64,000 nucleotides of DNA from assembly GCA_023634235.1 (NCBI GenBank), contig JAMKCF010000016.1, positions 4,025,001 to 4,089,000 of the forward strand. Direction: 5' to 3'. The stretch is from Pisaster brevispinus (taxonomy: Eukaryota; Echinodermata; Asteroidea; Forcipulatida; Asteriidae). How positions within the stretch are numbered: the stretch's first letter is position 1; each line of letters opens with the position of its first letter. The position numbers and the translations under genes were made by a program. Below, in pieces: positions 10,920-22,030 of this stretch. The notes below the pieces were generated by a model that did not search any database, was not told where the DNA came from, and saw only the letters and a list, made by a program, of their open reading frames with translations.

Positions 10920-10978
10920 GGTTTGTGTTTGTTTGTTGGGGTGTTGGGGTGTTTGTTTGTTTGTTTGGTTTTTTTTTC
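10920..10978. repeat. GTTT/GGGGTGTT minisatellite, left array
   Basis: Units of GTTTGTTT interspersed with TTGGGGTGTTGGGGTG. It is in inverted orientation to the CAAAC/CACCCC array at 12040-12252 and corresponds to the array downstream of gene B at 18722-18908. It marks the left edge of a probable inversion. Confidence 0.8.
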
Positions 10979-10984
10979 GGGGGG

Positions 10985-11330
10985 TCCCCATTTACGCCAT
11001 CAAACGCATAGGTCGTTGGAGCTCTGGTGCTTTTTTACGTTATAAGTTAGGTAATTTCCATGTCCAGGTTTTCAGGGAAATTAGATCAAGTTTGTTTTCT
11101 AATAGGTCCAGCAGAGGTGTGGATTCCGGGCGACTCTCTGGTGAGTTGGGCAACCTGTGCGATGGCAGTCCCCGCATAAGTTCAATGGCAAGGTACAATT
11201 TGGGTCACAGCTTCACGATTTACCACAGTTGCTTGAACAGATGAGGTGTGGGTTACCCTCAATAACAATTCTACATATTGGCTTGATTGATTTGGCCAGT
11301 GTTAACTAATTCGCGCTTCGTCAGAGGATA
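10985..11330 (+). pseudogene. Second Ngaro-like copy: recombinase end and hydrolase start
   Basis: The frame starting near 10985 reads IYAIKRIGRWSSGAFLRYKL, matching the C-terminal recombinase motif at 3429-3734 (IKSMGRWKSGAF, then SYIRP). After about 70 bp another frame reads AEVWIPGDSLVSWA, the block I region of the element's SGNH hydrolase with the GDS serine intact, then meets a stop. The order is recombinase then hydrolase on the plus strand. The matching RNase H part of this copy lies at 12255-12675 on the minus strand, which suggests an inversion. Confidence 0.65.
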
Positions 11331-11429
11331 AAATTGGCAATTGCACAAAGCAAGGAGCAATTTATGGCGGCCAGGCTGGTATGGTCAGATCTATACTTCC
11401 TCGCATGTTTTATTAGAGTGGGTTTTTAA

Positions 11430-11840
11430 TGAAGCCAACCTAAAGATATCCACAATACAATCGAACTGCTTGTGGATATAATGCGGGTTGAATAACCAAC
11501 TGAAGAGAAGCATATCCGCAAATTATCCTGGAAAAGTTTGATTAAATGATTTTGGCTATAAATGGTTGGAAAGATGTTTTGAAAGAAAACTTTTAAAAAA
11601 ATATCACATAAGTAAGGTTTAGTTTTCCTTCAAACTTAATCGCTTTCAATTTCAAGGTATATTTGTGTTAGTCGTTATTTTTTACTTGCAAAACATGTTC
11701 ATTTCAAAACAATCGCTTGCAAAAGCTTCAAGCGCCTATTCCGAATGCAACATGTCTTTGTAATTTTACGCAACTATTTTTTTTTCTGAAGCAGAATGTG
11801 GGTTCGAAACCCATCTTTGTGATACTAGGCGATGACGACA
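11430..11840 (+). repeat. Segment duplicated downstream of gene B
   Basis: This aligns in the same orientation with 18385-18715. Shared blocks include GCGGGTTGAA, CCAACTGAAGAG, TTTCAAGGTATATT, TCGCTTG, CCGAATG and CTGAAGCAGA with a tRNA-like GGGTTCGAAACCC. Because genes A and B are convergent, inverted alignment would be expected here. The direct orientation marks a local inversion. Confidence 0.7.
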
Positions 11841-12039
11841 GACATCTTTGCTAGAGCGACATTGTGGGCTTTCCCCATGTGTTTTCTCTGGAACTCTTTT
11901 ATTTAGCCTTTCTTGTTAAAAACATTGTACAGTTCCTGACTAAAATTTACCATACAATGTTTGTCTCCTATGCCCAGACAGACAGCCCGACAGCCCGAGA
12001 GACAGACAGACAGACAACACGCACACACACTAGCAAAAC

Positions 12040-12252
12040 AAAAAACAAACAAACAAACAAATACACAATTTTATAAACAAACAAACAAACAAACACCCCA
12101 ACACCCCAACAAACAAACAAACAAACAAACACCCCAACACCCCAACAAACAAACAAACAAACAAACACCCCAACACCCCAACAAACAAGCAAAAAAACAA
12201 ACACCAACACCCCAACAAACAAACAAACAAACAAACAAACAAACAAATAAAC
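12040..12252. repeat. CAAA/CACCCCAA minisatellite, right array
   Basis: Blocks of (CAAA)n alternate with CACCCCAACACCCC at least four times. A homologous array is at 18722-18908, and an inverted, shorter array is at 10920-10978. Long frames here with VCLFVCLFVCWGVG-like repeats are artefacts. Confidence 0.9.
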
Positions 12253-12254
12253 TT

Positions 12255-12675
12255 TGGAAGGGTCGGCAAGGGCGTACTGGCTAGATCTGCCTGAGGGGCC
12301 AGGGTAAAGAAGCGCTGCATCTGAAAACGAGAAAGAGCGTCGGCGATAGCATTATTTACGCCTGGAATGTTGACCGCTTTGAAAACAACATTGAAACTCA
12401 AGCATTCTAAAACAAGTAAACGAATATAGCCTTTGGGCAGTGCAAAGACAGACTGTTGACCATGTGTACTACTGAGATATTGTCAGAACGAAATATTACC
12501 TTGCGGTTAGGTTAGGCCCCCAGCAAAGTGTAGTAACCATGCAACAAAAGCTCTAACAATGCAATGGATGGTTGAGACGCAAAGTTCGAAGGCCAGCGTC
12601 CCTGCAGCCACTCCCCTCTAAAAAATGCGCCAAAAAGCCAATGGAACCCACAGCATCAGTACAAAGGTTCCAGTG
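12255..12675 (-). pseudogene. Second Ngaro-like copy: RNase H end
   Basis: On the minus strand the sequence reads LCTDAVGSIGFFGAFF, then a segment with ELLLHGYYTLLGG, RKVIFRSDN and, in the final frame, GVNNAIADALSRFQMQRF. These match the RNase H domain of the element at 4348-4923. A stop and frame changes interrupt it. It ends abruptly at the CAAA minisatellite, where the recombinase would normally continue. Confidence 0.75.
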
Positions 12676-12795
12676 TGTCAGACGACTCCCAATCCTGTGG
12701 GAGGAAGGGGGTCATCCGTTGTAATTAGGTCATGTGAGCCACATGAGCAAAACAAAACAGACATAAATGGACGTCAGTCCTAGTCGAGGTCCGAT

Positions 12796-12861
12796 CGCGG
12801 TCGTAACAAATAACTGTTTCGGTTGAACTTGCAATTGAAACAGTTATTGGCTACGACCGCG
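12796..12861. repeat. Inverted repeat with 25-bp arms
   Basis: Arms at 12796-12820 and 12837-12861 pair with about three mismatches around a 16-bp loop (arm start CGCGGTCGTA). The surrounding 12675-13420 shows no coding region I can support. Confidence 0.8.
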
Positions 12862-13424
12862 AAAACCCACTCCAACCTGTATTAAGTGTACGACGAACTG
12901 GACGAACCTACCTGCAATGGAGAACGTTTCTTTGAAATCCAAGGATCGGTACAAAAAACATCGCAAGGAAAAACACACAAAAATGTGGTCCAACGAAAGT
13001 AAAAAAAACAACAACAACACGATAAATCAAAAAGGAAAGCCAGCAAAAACAGCACCACGACCACAAAAGTAGACCAGCTGTATGGGATAAACAATCCCCG
13101 TCGTCGTGCCGTGTGTGTAGCGCAGGCAACACTTTACAATAGTTAGACAATTATAGCTAGGGGTACATACTTAAACCCTCGTAGAAAAATCCGTGATTGT
13201 TGGTCTGGCTCCCTACCCCTCAGACAAGCTTCCAAACTCATGGCTAGACCGGCAAGCTGGGGAGTTCATGCCCCAGGGTTCGCCTCTCTTTCCCCAAGAG
13301 ACACGGCACCAGCTGTACGGGATATGCCCCGAGGTTCAAGTTCCGCTAACTCCAACGCTGGTGCGCCATAAAACACGCTTCGGTTGCACGGACGTTGCAC
13401 ACCAATATGTCCTACGTGGACCAT

Positions 13425-13555
13425 AATGCCCGACTTAATTTTTGAACCATTGTGTCCGCCCCATTGTGTCCGTAAAACCATTGTGTCCCCCCCATTGTGT
13501 CCGTAAAACCATTGTGTCCGCCCCAATATGTCCGACGAACTATATGTCCGACGAA
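13425..13555 (-). repeat. GGACACAATGG minisatellite, inverted arm
   Basis: Repeats of CCATTGTGTCCG with short spacers (CCCCATTGTGTCC, TAAAACCATTGTGTCC). This is the reverse complement of the array at 13886-14106. The 330 bp between the arms are AT-rich and non-repetitive. Confidence 0.85.
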
Positions 13556-13885
13556 CTACAGCTACACCGACTATGAAGTAATACCTAGCAGTGTTACACT
13601 AAATACTTACATGTAGGCTGAATACATTTTCCTTTCCACAGAAGAAATTACTGAATAATTACCTTTTTGAATAATGAACATGTGAAAGATGAAAGGTTAT
13701 TTTAAATTTATATTTTGCAAACAAGGGTAAATTCTGAAACCCAACTTGTGTTACACGGGATTGTGAATAAATTGGCCTACTCTGAATAACATAAAGGGTC
13801 TTTTGGGGAAATATGATAAATATCTTGATTTGTCTTGTAGAAATCCCAACGGCATTGCCTCTCTTAAACAACATAAAGAGTTGGA

Positions 13886-14106
13886 CATAACAGTTCATCG
13901 GACACAATGGGGCGGACATAATGGTTCTAAGAACACAATGGTTGTAGGACCCAATAAGGTGGACATAATGGTTTTACCGACATAATGGGGCGGACACAAT
14001 GGTTTTACGGACACAATGGTTCTACGGACACAATGGTTCTACGGACACAATGGTTTGTAGGACACAATGGGGCGGACACAATGGTTTGTAGGACACAATG
14101 GGCGGA
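13886..14106 (+). repeat. GGACACAATGG minisatellite, direct arm
   Basis: About a dozen units of GGACACAATGGTT(C/T)TAC or GGGGCGGACACAATGG with degenerate spacing, inverted relative to 13425-13555. The pair could fold into a large imperfect stem. Confidence 0.85.
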
Positions 14107-14218
14107 CTCTCTGAATGCGAATCTTACGTTCGACGTTTCATCATTATTTACAAATTGTATAAGTAATCTGAATACATAGTCTTTTCTGTCAAATACTCAT
14201 GAATAATTGTAAAAAAAA

Positions 14219-14649
<431 letters not shown>

Positions 14650-16270
14650 ATAATTTGGTTCAGTAATTTACTTTTATACGGATGGAAGTAAAACTTACTC
14701 CCAAGATCTAGTGATTTATCTGAACCACTTTTTTCGTTCGGATAAATCACGTGACCTTCGTTTTTTTTTGTTTTACTCGAAAACGGCAAAATTTGATGGT
14801 TTCTTTTAGGAACCGTTCTTTTCCATTCCTGGGAGACATTTGGAGTCATATTTTAGCTTATTTTGTATCCCAAATAGCCCAACGAAGCCGGTGTGCCCCT
14901 TTAAAACACCTTGGAAATGGCTGAAAATCGTTTCTTTTCTGCACCAATCCTTTTGTATATAGCTGATTGAAAATGCCTTGTTATACATTCCTTCGGAAAT
15001 GGCTGGAAATAAGCACCGTCCATTTCCTAATCTTGTTCATCCTTGAAAGTTGCTTGGAATGGTGTGTAAATGGCCACAATAATGTTGTGCCAAACCCTAC
15101 ACCTTAAATGTGCTTCTGTATACAGGAAATCACCATCTTTATACATTAATTCAGTGAAACCCATTTTAAAACATTATTTGAAAATACAAGTTTCCTGTTG
15201 ATAATTCGATCTTCCCTCGATCCCAATCTACAGTTACAATAGTACACACTGGAAGGCAAGCTTTACTGTTGAAGTTAGTTAACAAACTTAACCAGTTGAA
15301 CTACAAGGACCAGCTGAACTACAATAAATTTGTTATTAATATACAACATAACTTTAAGGGTTTGTAAAATAAAATATCAGCAAAGGCAGTGTGTGCAATT
15401 ACAATGTCAAGTAAAAACAATAGTGGCACAACATTGCTGCCTTAAAAACTTCAGTGGCAAAAGTGAGGAAGTGAAGAAAATGTTATAAAACAAACAAAAC
15501 TTAATATAAAAAGCGGACCAAGACCCTGTTTTTACACCTGAGCAAATGCTTTAAGTAAAATCTCTTTTTTTCCTTCTTTTAAACCCTTTTTGGAGAGGAA
15601 GGTGGACAGATGTGCTCCACACATTGATAAAATTAGCATAATCTCCAAAGTGTTATGACCTGCGGGACTCAAATTCCCTGACATCCAAGGCAAGACCATT
15701 CCCCATATCTAAGGGGGTGGGGGAGGTGTCAGGTCCCAGATTTTTTTTAAGGGCAGAAAACTATTTGCACTCATGTACTTAGCACATAAATATCCCATGT
15801 CAAATACAGACCTCCCAAGATCTAACCCTTTCAAAAGTTGACAAAATTATTTAAAAAAAAATAATAAAAAGGCCAAAACAATCATAGACACTAGAATCGC
15901 AGCAAAATAAGTCATTTATATATAAAACATCAATGTAAATGCACAGAAAACATTTTTAATGTATGTTGGATTGTGTGGAACAGTCAGTACCACCTAATCA
16001 ACACTTGCGTATACTCAGGGATTAAACACATTAAAAGGTTAATTCGACTATCAATTCTTCATGATTTATACTTTGCGCCATATTATAAGAACACTTTCAA
16101 TCAAACTTGTTCAGACCTTTAAACAAAGTAGGCATACAATCATGATTGTTGAACGTTCTGAAAAAATTAACAATAAATAAGATCCCGGGGCTTGGTCTTT
16201 GAAAAAAAGAGGAGCTTATTGTATACTCTTTGGTTGAGAGAGTAACTTGAATCTATTGATCCTTGACTAA
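14650..16270. other. Gene-free AT-rich stretch
   Basis: No frame with recognisable protein similarity, no convincing splice-flanked exon and no strong repeat is seen over about 1.6 kb. Confidence 0.5.
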
Positions 16271-16274
16271 AAAC

Positions 16275-16700
16275 TGTTTAAGCGGTCACGCGACAATTCA
16301 TGGTTGTTAAAATTTATTACACATTTTGTCAATGTGTCTATGAAACTTTGAAAAGTACTAAATCTATTTACTGTAAACACAGACTTCGAAGTTTATTGTA
16401 GTGCATACATTGTATCAGAATAAACCATTGCAAGCAATCAAGCGACAATTCATGGCTGTTAACTTTCTTTGCACTTTTTGGCAATGTATCTGTCAACTTT
16501 CAAAGGTACTTTTGTATTTACTGCTTAAATGTACACGATAGTGTCTATACTTCGAAGTTTAATGTAGTGCATACATTGTATCTGAACCAACCATTGCGAG
16601 CAGTTGCGGGCAGTCATGTGGCAATTCGTGGCTGTTAACTTTCATTACACGTTTTGTCAATGTATCTGTGAAACTTGCAAGTATGAATTGCTTAAACGTC
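16275..16700. repeat. About 165-bp tandem repeat, three diverged copies
   Basis: Each copy carries CGACAATTCATGG(C/T)TGTTAA, a TTTTGTCAATGTATCTGTGAA-like segment, then ACTTCGAAGTTTA and GTAGTGCATACATTGTATC. The third copy is incomplete. No coding signal. 16840-16930 then resembles part of the repeat family at 28980-29520. Confidence 0.75.
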
Positions 16701-17946
16701 TATTGTCTAGCACTTTTTAGGGATTTGGTTTTTATACACACATACACAATTCGCATTGAGTGATGTATTGGGGACATCGTCCAGCGTTTGAAGCCTACAA
16801 AAAGGTTATACATTATCCCACAGGTATATAATCAAAAACATTTTGAAGATCAGACCTATACTTTTTGAGTTATGGTGGTCTCAAGATTGGCTACTTAATT
16901 ATTCGTGTCTTTATAACTAAGTCAATTAAATGATGAAATTAAGCTAATTGATCAACGTGTGAGTTCGGATCCTGATCATGACATCCGTGGGTTGTGACTG
17001 GCATCCCGACCAAAGATAATGATAGAATAGGGAGACCGCAATTACTTGGGCTTTACTTGGTAGTCTTTGATATCTGGTAGTGTTTAGTTAGTGTGTGCCG
17101 GTGTCATGTAAAATGGGCTAAGGAGGTTGAGTCAAAAGAGGGCGCTATTAGACGGATGCCTACATATTCTACCTCCATGTAATATTTATACACGCGTGCG
17201 GAAAGAGCATAAGAGTAATAAATCATACCCAAACTGCACCGACTACCCACCCGTGTGTACATGTTAATGGAATGAAGGCTGAAACCCAAACAACTTGAAG
17301 ACCCATTAGACTCTTGAACATTTTATCCGGCACAAATATACAAACTATGCAACAAAGTTTGCGACAAATTATGCAATGATATTTGCGAACATAATTATTT
17401 GCAAACATCGCAAATATTTGCAAAGATTTTTGCAAAGACATTTGAGATATGCGATGTCCCTTCATGGCCACCATACAAGTATGCATTATTAAGTGTTTTG
17501 TTGTATATTCTTGTTGAACGTTGAGAGACTGCGGGATTCGGGACTTGGGAAGAATCTAATAATCCGATGGGTGGAGAAGGTTTTAAATAATAAGGTGCTA
17601 GAATGAATAAACGAATGGTGAGGAATGCTGAAAGTTATAATATGTGTACATTTTGAACATTTCAAAGGTGAGAAAACAAATCGGACGAATGCATTTTATT
17701 CCCAAGTGAAATAAACGTTACTTTCTAAATTCAATTTGTACTAAATTCTTAAAAATGTTTTACTTTAATGACACTGACAATTTTTTTTTAAACCCCTTTG
17801 GCCAACCACGCCCGAGTCTGTATATCCATTACATAGATTTAGTAATAACATAAACATCAGTTGGTTAAAAATATTGATTGTTTACAAGTAACCGGAAGCA
17901 GTTGTTAAAACTAATTAGGTTTGTTAAATGTATTTCCCTTTTTTAG

Positions 17947-18160
17947 TTCCCATGGCGAAATGTTGCTTTTCCAACAATATGATGTGGTTTTTACAACCAC
18001 AAACGACGCTAAAATTAACCATTTTATAGAACAGGAATATCAAGACGATAAACTCAATGTTATGGCTGGGACCGGCATGGTCCCTGAAGTTCGAAAACTG
18101 ACAAGACTTGCACAGTCTAGTAAACAGAAACAGCAGAAGTGGATGGGGCTTGACTTGTGA
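17947..18160 (+). CDS. Candidate terminal exon, protein not recognised
   Basis: A strong acceptor (TATTTCCCTTTTTTAG, ending at 17946) is followed by an open frame to TGA at 18158-18160. It encodes about 70 residues including LLFQQYDVVFTTTNDAKINH and ending KQQKWMGLDL. Composition looks like a folded protein rather than repeat: mixed hydrophobic/charged, Gln/Lys-rich end, no transposon motif. The frame would need two bases of a codon from an upstream exon, which I could not locate. It sits in the spacer between convergent genes A and B. It may be the last exon of a gene starting upstream, a processed fragment, or chance. Confidence 0.4.
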
Positions 18161-18384
18161 GGTATAGTTTACTGACGGATGCCTTTGAAAAATGAATTGA
18201 AGGGACTAGAACCAAAGAGAAACAAGGCATTTAGATGACAAATTATAGGTGTTCGGTTTGGGAGAGTGTAAGCGTGATGGGGAAAAAGCAAAGCAAAACA
18301 AATAATAAAATACAAAATTACTTCATCATGACGTCACTAAAAGTTTCTGCAGAAAAGTGAAACCTTCAAGCTATACCACGAAGT

Positions 18385-18715
18385 TATCAACATTACAATT
18401 GAACTACTGTTGGATACGTTGCGGGTTGAAGAGCCAACTGAAGAGACGTTTGTGGCGTGACAACTTTGGTTGTACAAAATGAAGGATAGTGCTAGTTCAC
18501 GAAGTAAAAACGAAACCCTACAATTTTAAGGTATATTCGTGTGAATTATTTTATTCTACTAAAACATCTTTCAAACCATTTCCAATGCATAACAGTCGCT
18601 TGTTATAGGTCAAAATGTCTTATCCGAATGAAACGTAGCCCTGAAGTAAAACACGACGTTTTTTCTCTGAAGCAGAGTGTGGATTCAATTGCCAGACTTG
18701 TGATGTGAGGCGATT
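18385..18715 (+). repeat. Gene B 3'-flank copy of the 11430-11840 segment
   Basis: Counterpart of 11430-11840, lying between the candidate exon and gene B's minisatellite. It includes GCGGGTTGAAGAGCCAACTG and the CTGAAGCAGAGTGTGG tRNA-like tail. It gives the uninverted arrangement against which the gene A flank can be compared. Confidence 0.7.
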
Positions 18716-18721
18716 TCTCAT

Positions 18722-18908
18722 TAAAAACAAACAAAAAAAACAAACAAACAAACAAATAAGCACCCCAACACCCCAACAAACAAACAAACGAACACCCCAA
18801 CACCCCAACAAACAAACACCCAATACACAAACAAACACCCCATTTTAAACAAACAAACAAACACCCCAACACCCAACTAACAAACAAACAAACAAACAAA
18901 CACCCCAA
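18722..18908. repeat. CAAA/CACCCCAA minisatellite downstream of gene B
   Basis: Alternating (CAAA)n and CACCCCAACACCCC blocks, homologous to 12040-12252. The next about 80 bp (18909-18990) match 10840-10915 in reverse complement, confirming that the 3' flanks of genes A and B derive from one ancestor. Confidence 0.9.
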
Positions 18909-19181
18909 CACATAATCAAGAGATTTAGAGCCCAAATTCATTTGCTCATAATTAATGCATAATATTTTATTTGTACTCAATCCAAGTATTCAAGAAAAGG
19001 GGAAATGTTAATGTATTGTCCAGTACTTTGAAAAAGTTTGCAGTGAGATGAAAAATCTTTGCTATTTTCTGTTTTTCTTAAGACAGATAGTAAAATGAGA
19101 CTTAATTAAGTTTTACATCAATCGCAGTCGGATCTTACCGGATTATAAAAAGTCATCATCTCAAATTCCTGCGATTTTAAA

Positions 19182-19187
19182 TTTATT
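19182..19187 (-). terminator. Gene B poly(A) signal AATAAA
   Basis: AATAAA on the minus strand, about 245 bp after the stop at 19432. Its neighbourhood aligns with that of the gene A signal at 10478-10483. Confidence 0.55.
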
Positions 19188-19431
19188 TTGTATTTGTTAT
19201 GCTCATACAGACTTTGTGCTTGCTCCAATACATTCACAATTTGTTTGCACAAATGCCTCTAAATCATATTTATAATTGGTTCCCCCAAAACAACACAAAT
19301 TCACTTTTGGTTGAAACAAATGTAGTTTTGGAGCATTACAAATTTGTTGGCATTATTTAAAAGTAAGACACTATTATATATGTAGCTTCTCGATAGATGT
19401 TAGGTCCAGTCATCCAGATCCACTGTTGGTT

Positions 19432-19520
19432 TTAATAGCTATGACAGACGAGGTAACGCCTGTCGTTAGTTAGTGCCAACCGTTTATCACAGACGCATCT
19501 TTGGCCCATTTTGTCGCAAG
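19432..19520 (-). CDS. Gene B exon 3: four-cysteine mature domain
   Basis: The acceptor on the minus strand is CCACAAAACCCAG, ending at 19521. Two bases complete a codon split in phase 1 with exon 2, then 28 codons and TAA at 19432-19434. The domain starts CDKMGQRCVCDKRLALTND, with a fourth Cys at position 25 and Tyr at the end, giving C-x6-C-x-C-x14-C exactly as in gene A exon 3. It is Arg/Lys rich. With exon 2 the open frame is continuous for 88 residues, so gene B looks intact. An antimicrobial or secreted-signal role is an inference from architecture. Confidence 0.8.
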
Positions 19521-20362
19521 CTGGGTTTTGTGGAAAGAAAAACAAAGTAAAACAAGAAACGATTTATTTCATTTTATTTTATTATATGCAAGTTCGACTC
19601 AAACATGGCATCATCTTCAATTGTTCCACAGGGAATCAAAACGTGTACTGCGGCTGGAGTAAAAATGTTTGTGTGTGTGGTTTTTTTTATTTTTTTTTTT
19701 ATCCAAATTTGTGTGAAGTTGACTTGTACGTTTGCATCAGTTTGGCAGCATTCATTTTCATTGTTGGAGTTTCCAGCTATTAATTCTGTTCTAATTACCT
19801 ATTTATCGTTTACGTTTTCATTTAATTAATAATCTGTCGCTCGTACCACAAAATGACTTGTCTTGTCATAAAAAAAAACCGAGAGAAAACAAAAGTATAG
19901 TAATAAATTATGGTTGAAGTTGCAATATTTCTGCAAACTGCCGTTATGTAATCTGGCTACTGTTTTTATTCAAAACATAAATAAAGCTGAATAATTTATT
20001 CGTACAGAACTGTCAGTTTGGTTTCATTCTTGCAATATTTATTATATTTCCTGAACACAAACGTCACTTCCTGAAAACGAAAAAAAGGGAAAAACAGAAG
20101 AGTTTGCCCGAAGAGCGCTGTGTACAAACCAACGCATATTATTGAGATCTATTGCGATAGGTGAAACTACTCTGTGAATATGTAAATTGTCACACACGCG
20201 TGATTACGTGACTAGTTCTTATTAGGTCACCTCGTGGTACGAGCAACGACTTGTGTCATTGTTCATTATTAACCAAACAAATCTTTAGAGTTTATGGAAA
20301 TCGACCTCACAGAAAGCTCATGTGTGCTCGATGCCTATCTATATGTAAGACTTGTTACTTAC

Positions 20363-20555
20363 GTTCCATGTCATCATTTGTGAGTGGGCCCATCTTTCCC
20401 TTGCCACCCCTATTCCTGCCCTTGCCTCTCTTCACGAACGCCATTAGGTCATCGAAGGCGTACTCCTCCTCTTCCTCGGCCAGGACAAATGTGGTCAGAA
20501 CGGCCAGAGCCACGACAGCCAGAAAAATCTTTGAAACCATTTTGAATTTTGTTTG
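20363..20555 (-). CDS. Gene B exon 2: signal peptide, acidic propiece, basic linker
   Basis: The acceptor TTTATTTTCAG ends at 20556. Translation starts at 20540, 15 bases into the exon, because the same ATG context is kept in gene A. Residues 1-21 (MVSKIFLAVVALAVLTTFVL then A) are a signal peptide. An acidic run EEEEEYAFDD and the Lys-Arg site at 37-38 follow. Next is a Gly/Lys/Arg-rich linker (GKGRNRGGKGKMG) ending near DDME. The donor GAAC|GTAAGT leaves one base of a codon, matching exon 3. Cleavage after Lys-Arg would release a basic peptide of about 50 residues ending in the four-Cys domain. Confidence 0.85.
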
Positions 20556-21185
20556 CTGAAAATAAAATCCAATTAACTCAGTATTAACTGTAAAATAAAT
20601 AAAACGGGAACAAACATTGTTGCTTTGGTGTTGTTGTTTTGTTTCGTTAGTTTTTTTTCTCGTTTTTTTTTTTTTTGGGGGGGGGCGTACTGCTGGCAGC
20701 AAATTTGTTAATTTGAACATTTATTGTAGTATGAAGAAAAAGGTAACAATTTTTTTCTAGCTTCGTTGTTTTGTTGTAACGTTGCCTGCCAATTCCTAAT
20801 CTGTACATTTTGAGAGTAAGTAACTTCCTACACACCACTACAACTTTTACAAAACCGCTAGCTTCGAGATTTTTCTCTCATGCAAAATCTGGAAAGAACT
20901 TTGAGAATGAATGTAATACTAAATGCTTGCATATTTTGTGAGCAACTTGTTTAGCTCGGGCTTACAACACAGTTGCTGGTTGAAAAAAATTGTTTAGGCC
21001 TCCAATAATTTACAACTAGCAGAAATCGGAAACTCCAGCTTCTGTTTAGTTGCAAGCTTTGCATTACAATCACATAAAGTAACATTGAAATGTCCTGCAA
21101 TCCAATCTGTTAACGAGTAATAAACGCAAGGGAAGGACTGGTTAAAATAGCGAGAATGATAACGTAACGAAAATGCAAGCCTACT

Positions 21186-21260
21186 GCATGATAGCTCAGA
21201 TGGTAGAGCGTTGGCACATTTATCCACAGGTAGCAGGTCCAAATCCTGCTTTAGTAAATT
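21186..21260 (+). repeat. tRNA-like SINE head in gene B intron 1
   Basis: GATAGCTCAGATGGTAGAGC (A-box region) is followed by TAGCAGGTCCAAATCCTGCT (degenerate B box). Opposite to gene B, mirroring 1165-1240 in gene A. Just beyond, 21360-21425 has CTGACGTTTCGACCCTAGCA, resembling the 3' end of Penelope-like elements. Confidence 0.5.
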
Positions 21261-21568
21261 ATTCCATGCGCAGCCCAAAATTGTTCAATTCAGTAGTCTT
21301 CAACACTTCTTTAGTTGGTACATACAAACAGTTGAGTTTTTACTTTTCAAAATGCGCTTGAAAAAAAAGGTAAGTGGCCTGACGTTTCGACCCTAGCAGA
21401 GTCTTTCAAAAAAGCTAAATGACAAGACTACAAACATAAATAGGTATACAGTATATCTTTAAATCGCAGATACCACCATTGCTTCAAGTAGGCTGCATTT
21501 TTAAATATCCAAAGTCATTTAATAACGATGGTGCATTATTTTTTAAAATAGAGGATATATGAACTCAC

Positions 21569-21640
21569 CGGTGCTGTAGTGAGAAGACAAATCAAGTTGT
21601 TTCAAGTGGGTGTGTCGAGTCAGTACTTGCTGTTGCTCGT
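21569..21640 (-). other. Gene B exon 1, untranslated
   Basis: The donor is ACCG|GTGAGT with the intron beginning at 21568. The sequence aligns with gene A exon 1 (GAGCAACAGCAA, CTGACTCGAC, TACAGCACCG). A TATA-like TAAATAAG is at 21651-21658 on the minus strand, placing transcription start near 21625. Boundaries at the 5' side are approximate. Confidence 0.65.
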
Positions 21641-22030
21641 CCAGTGTCCGCTTATTTAGGAATTCAAACTTCAAAACATCTGGTATCGCCAAAATCATGT
21701 GAAGTAACGCGTGTCGAACACTGCTGCGAACAAACCACCTTTTCCTTTAATAATTGCAACTTCACAGTTCATGCGAAGAGCTTATTTTATTAGCGTGTGT
21801 TATTTAATTATGAGGCTCGGGTTATGACGAGAATTATATGAAATGCTTGTGAGATGTACCCTTCTAAAAAGTTGATCATTTCTTGTCTGCTGACTACTAC
21901 CTCTTTCGAAAGTGCGTCATGGAGCGTAACCACATTACCTTTCAACATGACGATCCCTGGGCCGACTATCAAAATGTTATTACACACTCTCCGTATACAA
22001 GTTTGAGTAGATAAATTTTCCATGTTAGAA
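21641..22030 (-). promoter_or_regulatory. Gene B promoter block
   Basis: Contains TAAATAAG at 21651-21658 and conserved blocks shared with 620-965 and 37290-37690: a GCAG(T/C)(G/A)TTCGA-(T/C)ACGCG segment near the TATA box, then the CATAACCCGAGCCTCAT, GGGTACATCT, GAGGTAGTAG and GACGCAC blocks in the same order and spacing as gene A. Confidence 0.65.

Noticed and set aside
11961..12401. Frames with VCLFVCLFVCWGVGVF-like repeats suggesting a membrane protein
   Set aside because: They come from the CAAA/CACCCC minisatellite. Only the N-terminal part of one frame (RNase H of the Ngaro-like copy) is meaningful.
17330..17420. Repeated TTTGCGAC/TTTGCAAA phrases resembling the start of exon 3
   Set aside because: A local AT-rich microrepeat; no open frame with the Cys pattern follows.
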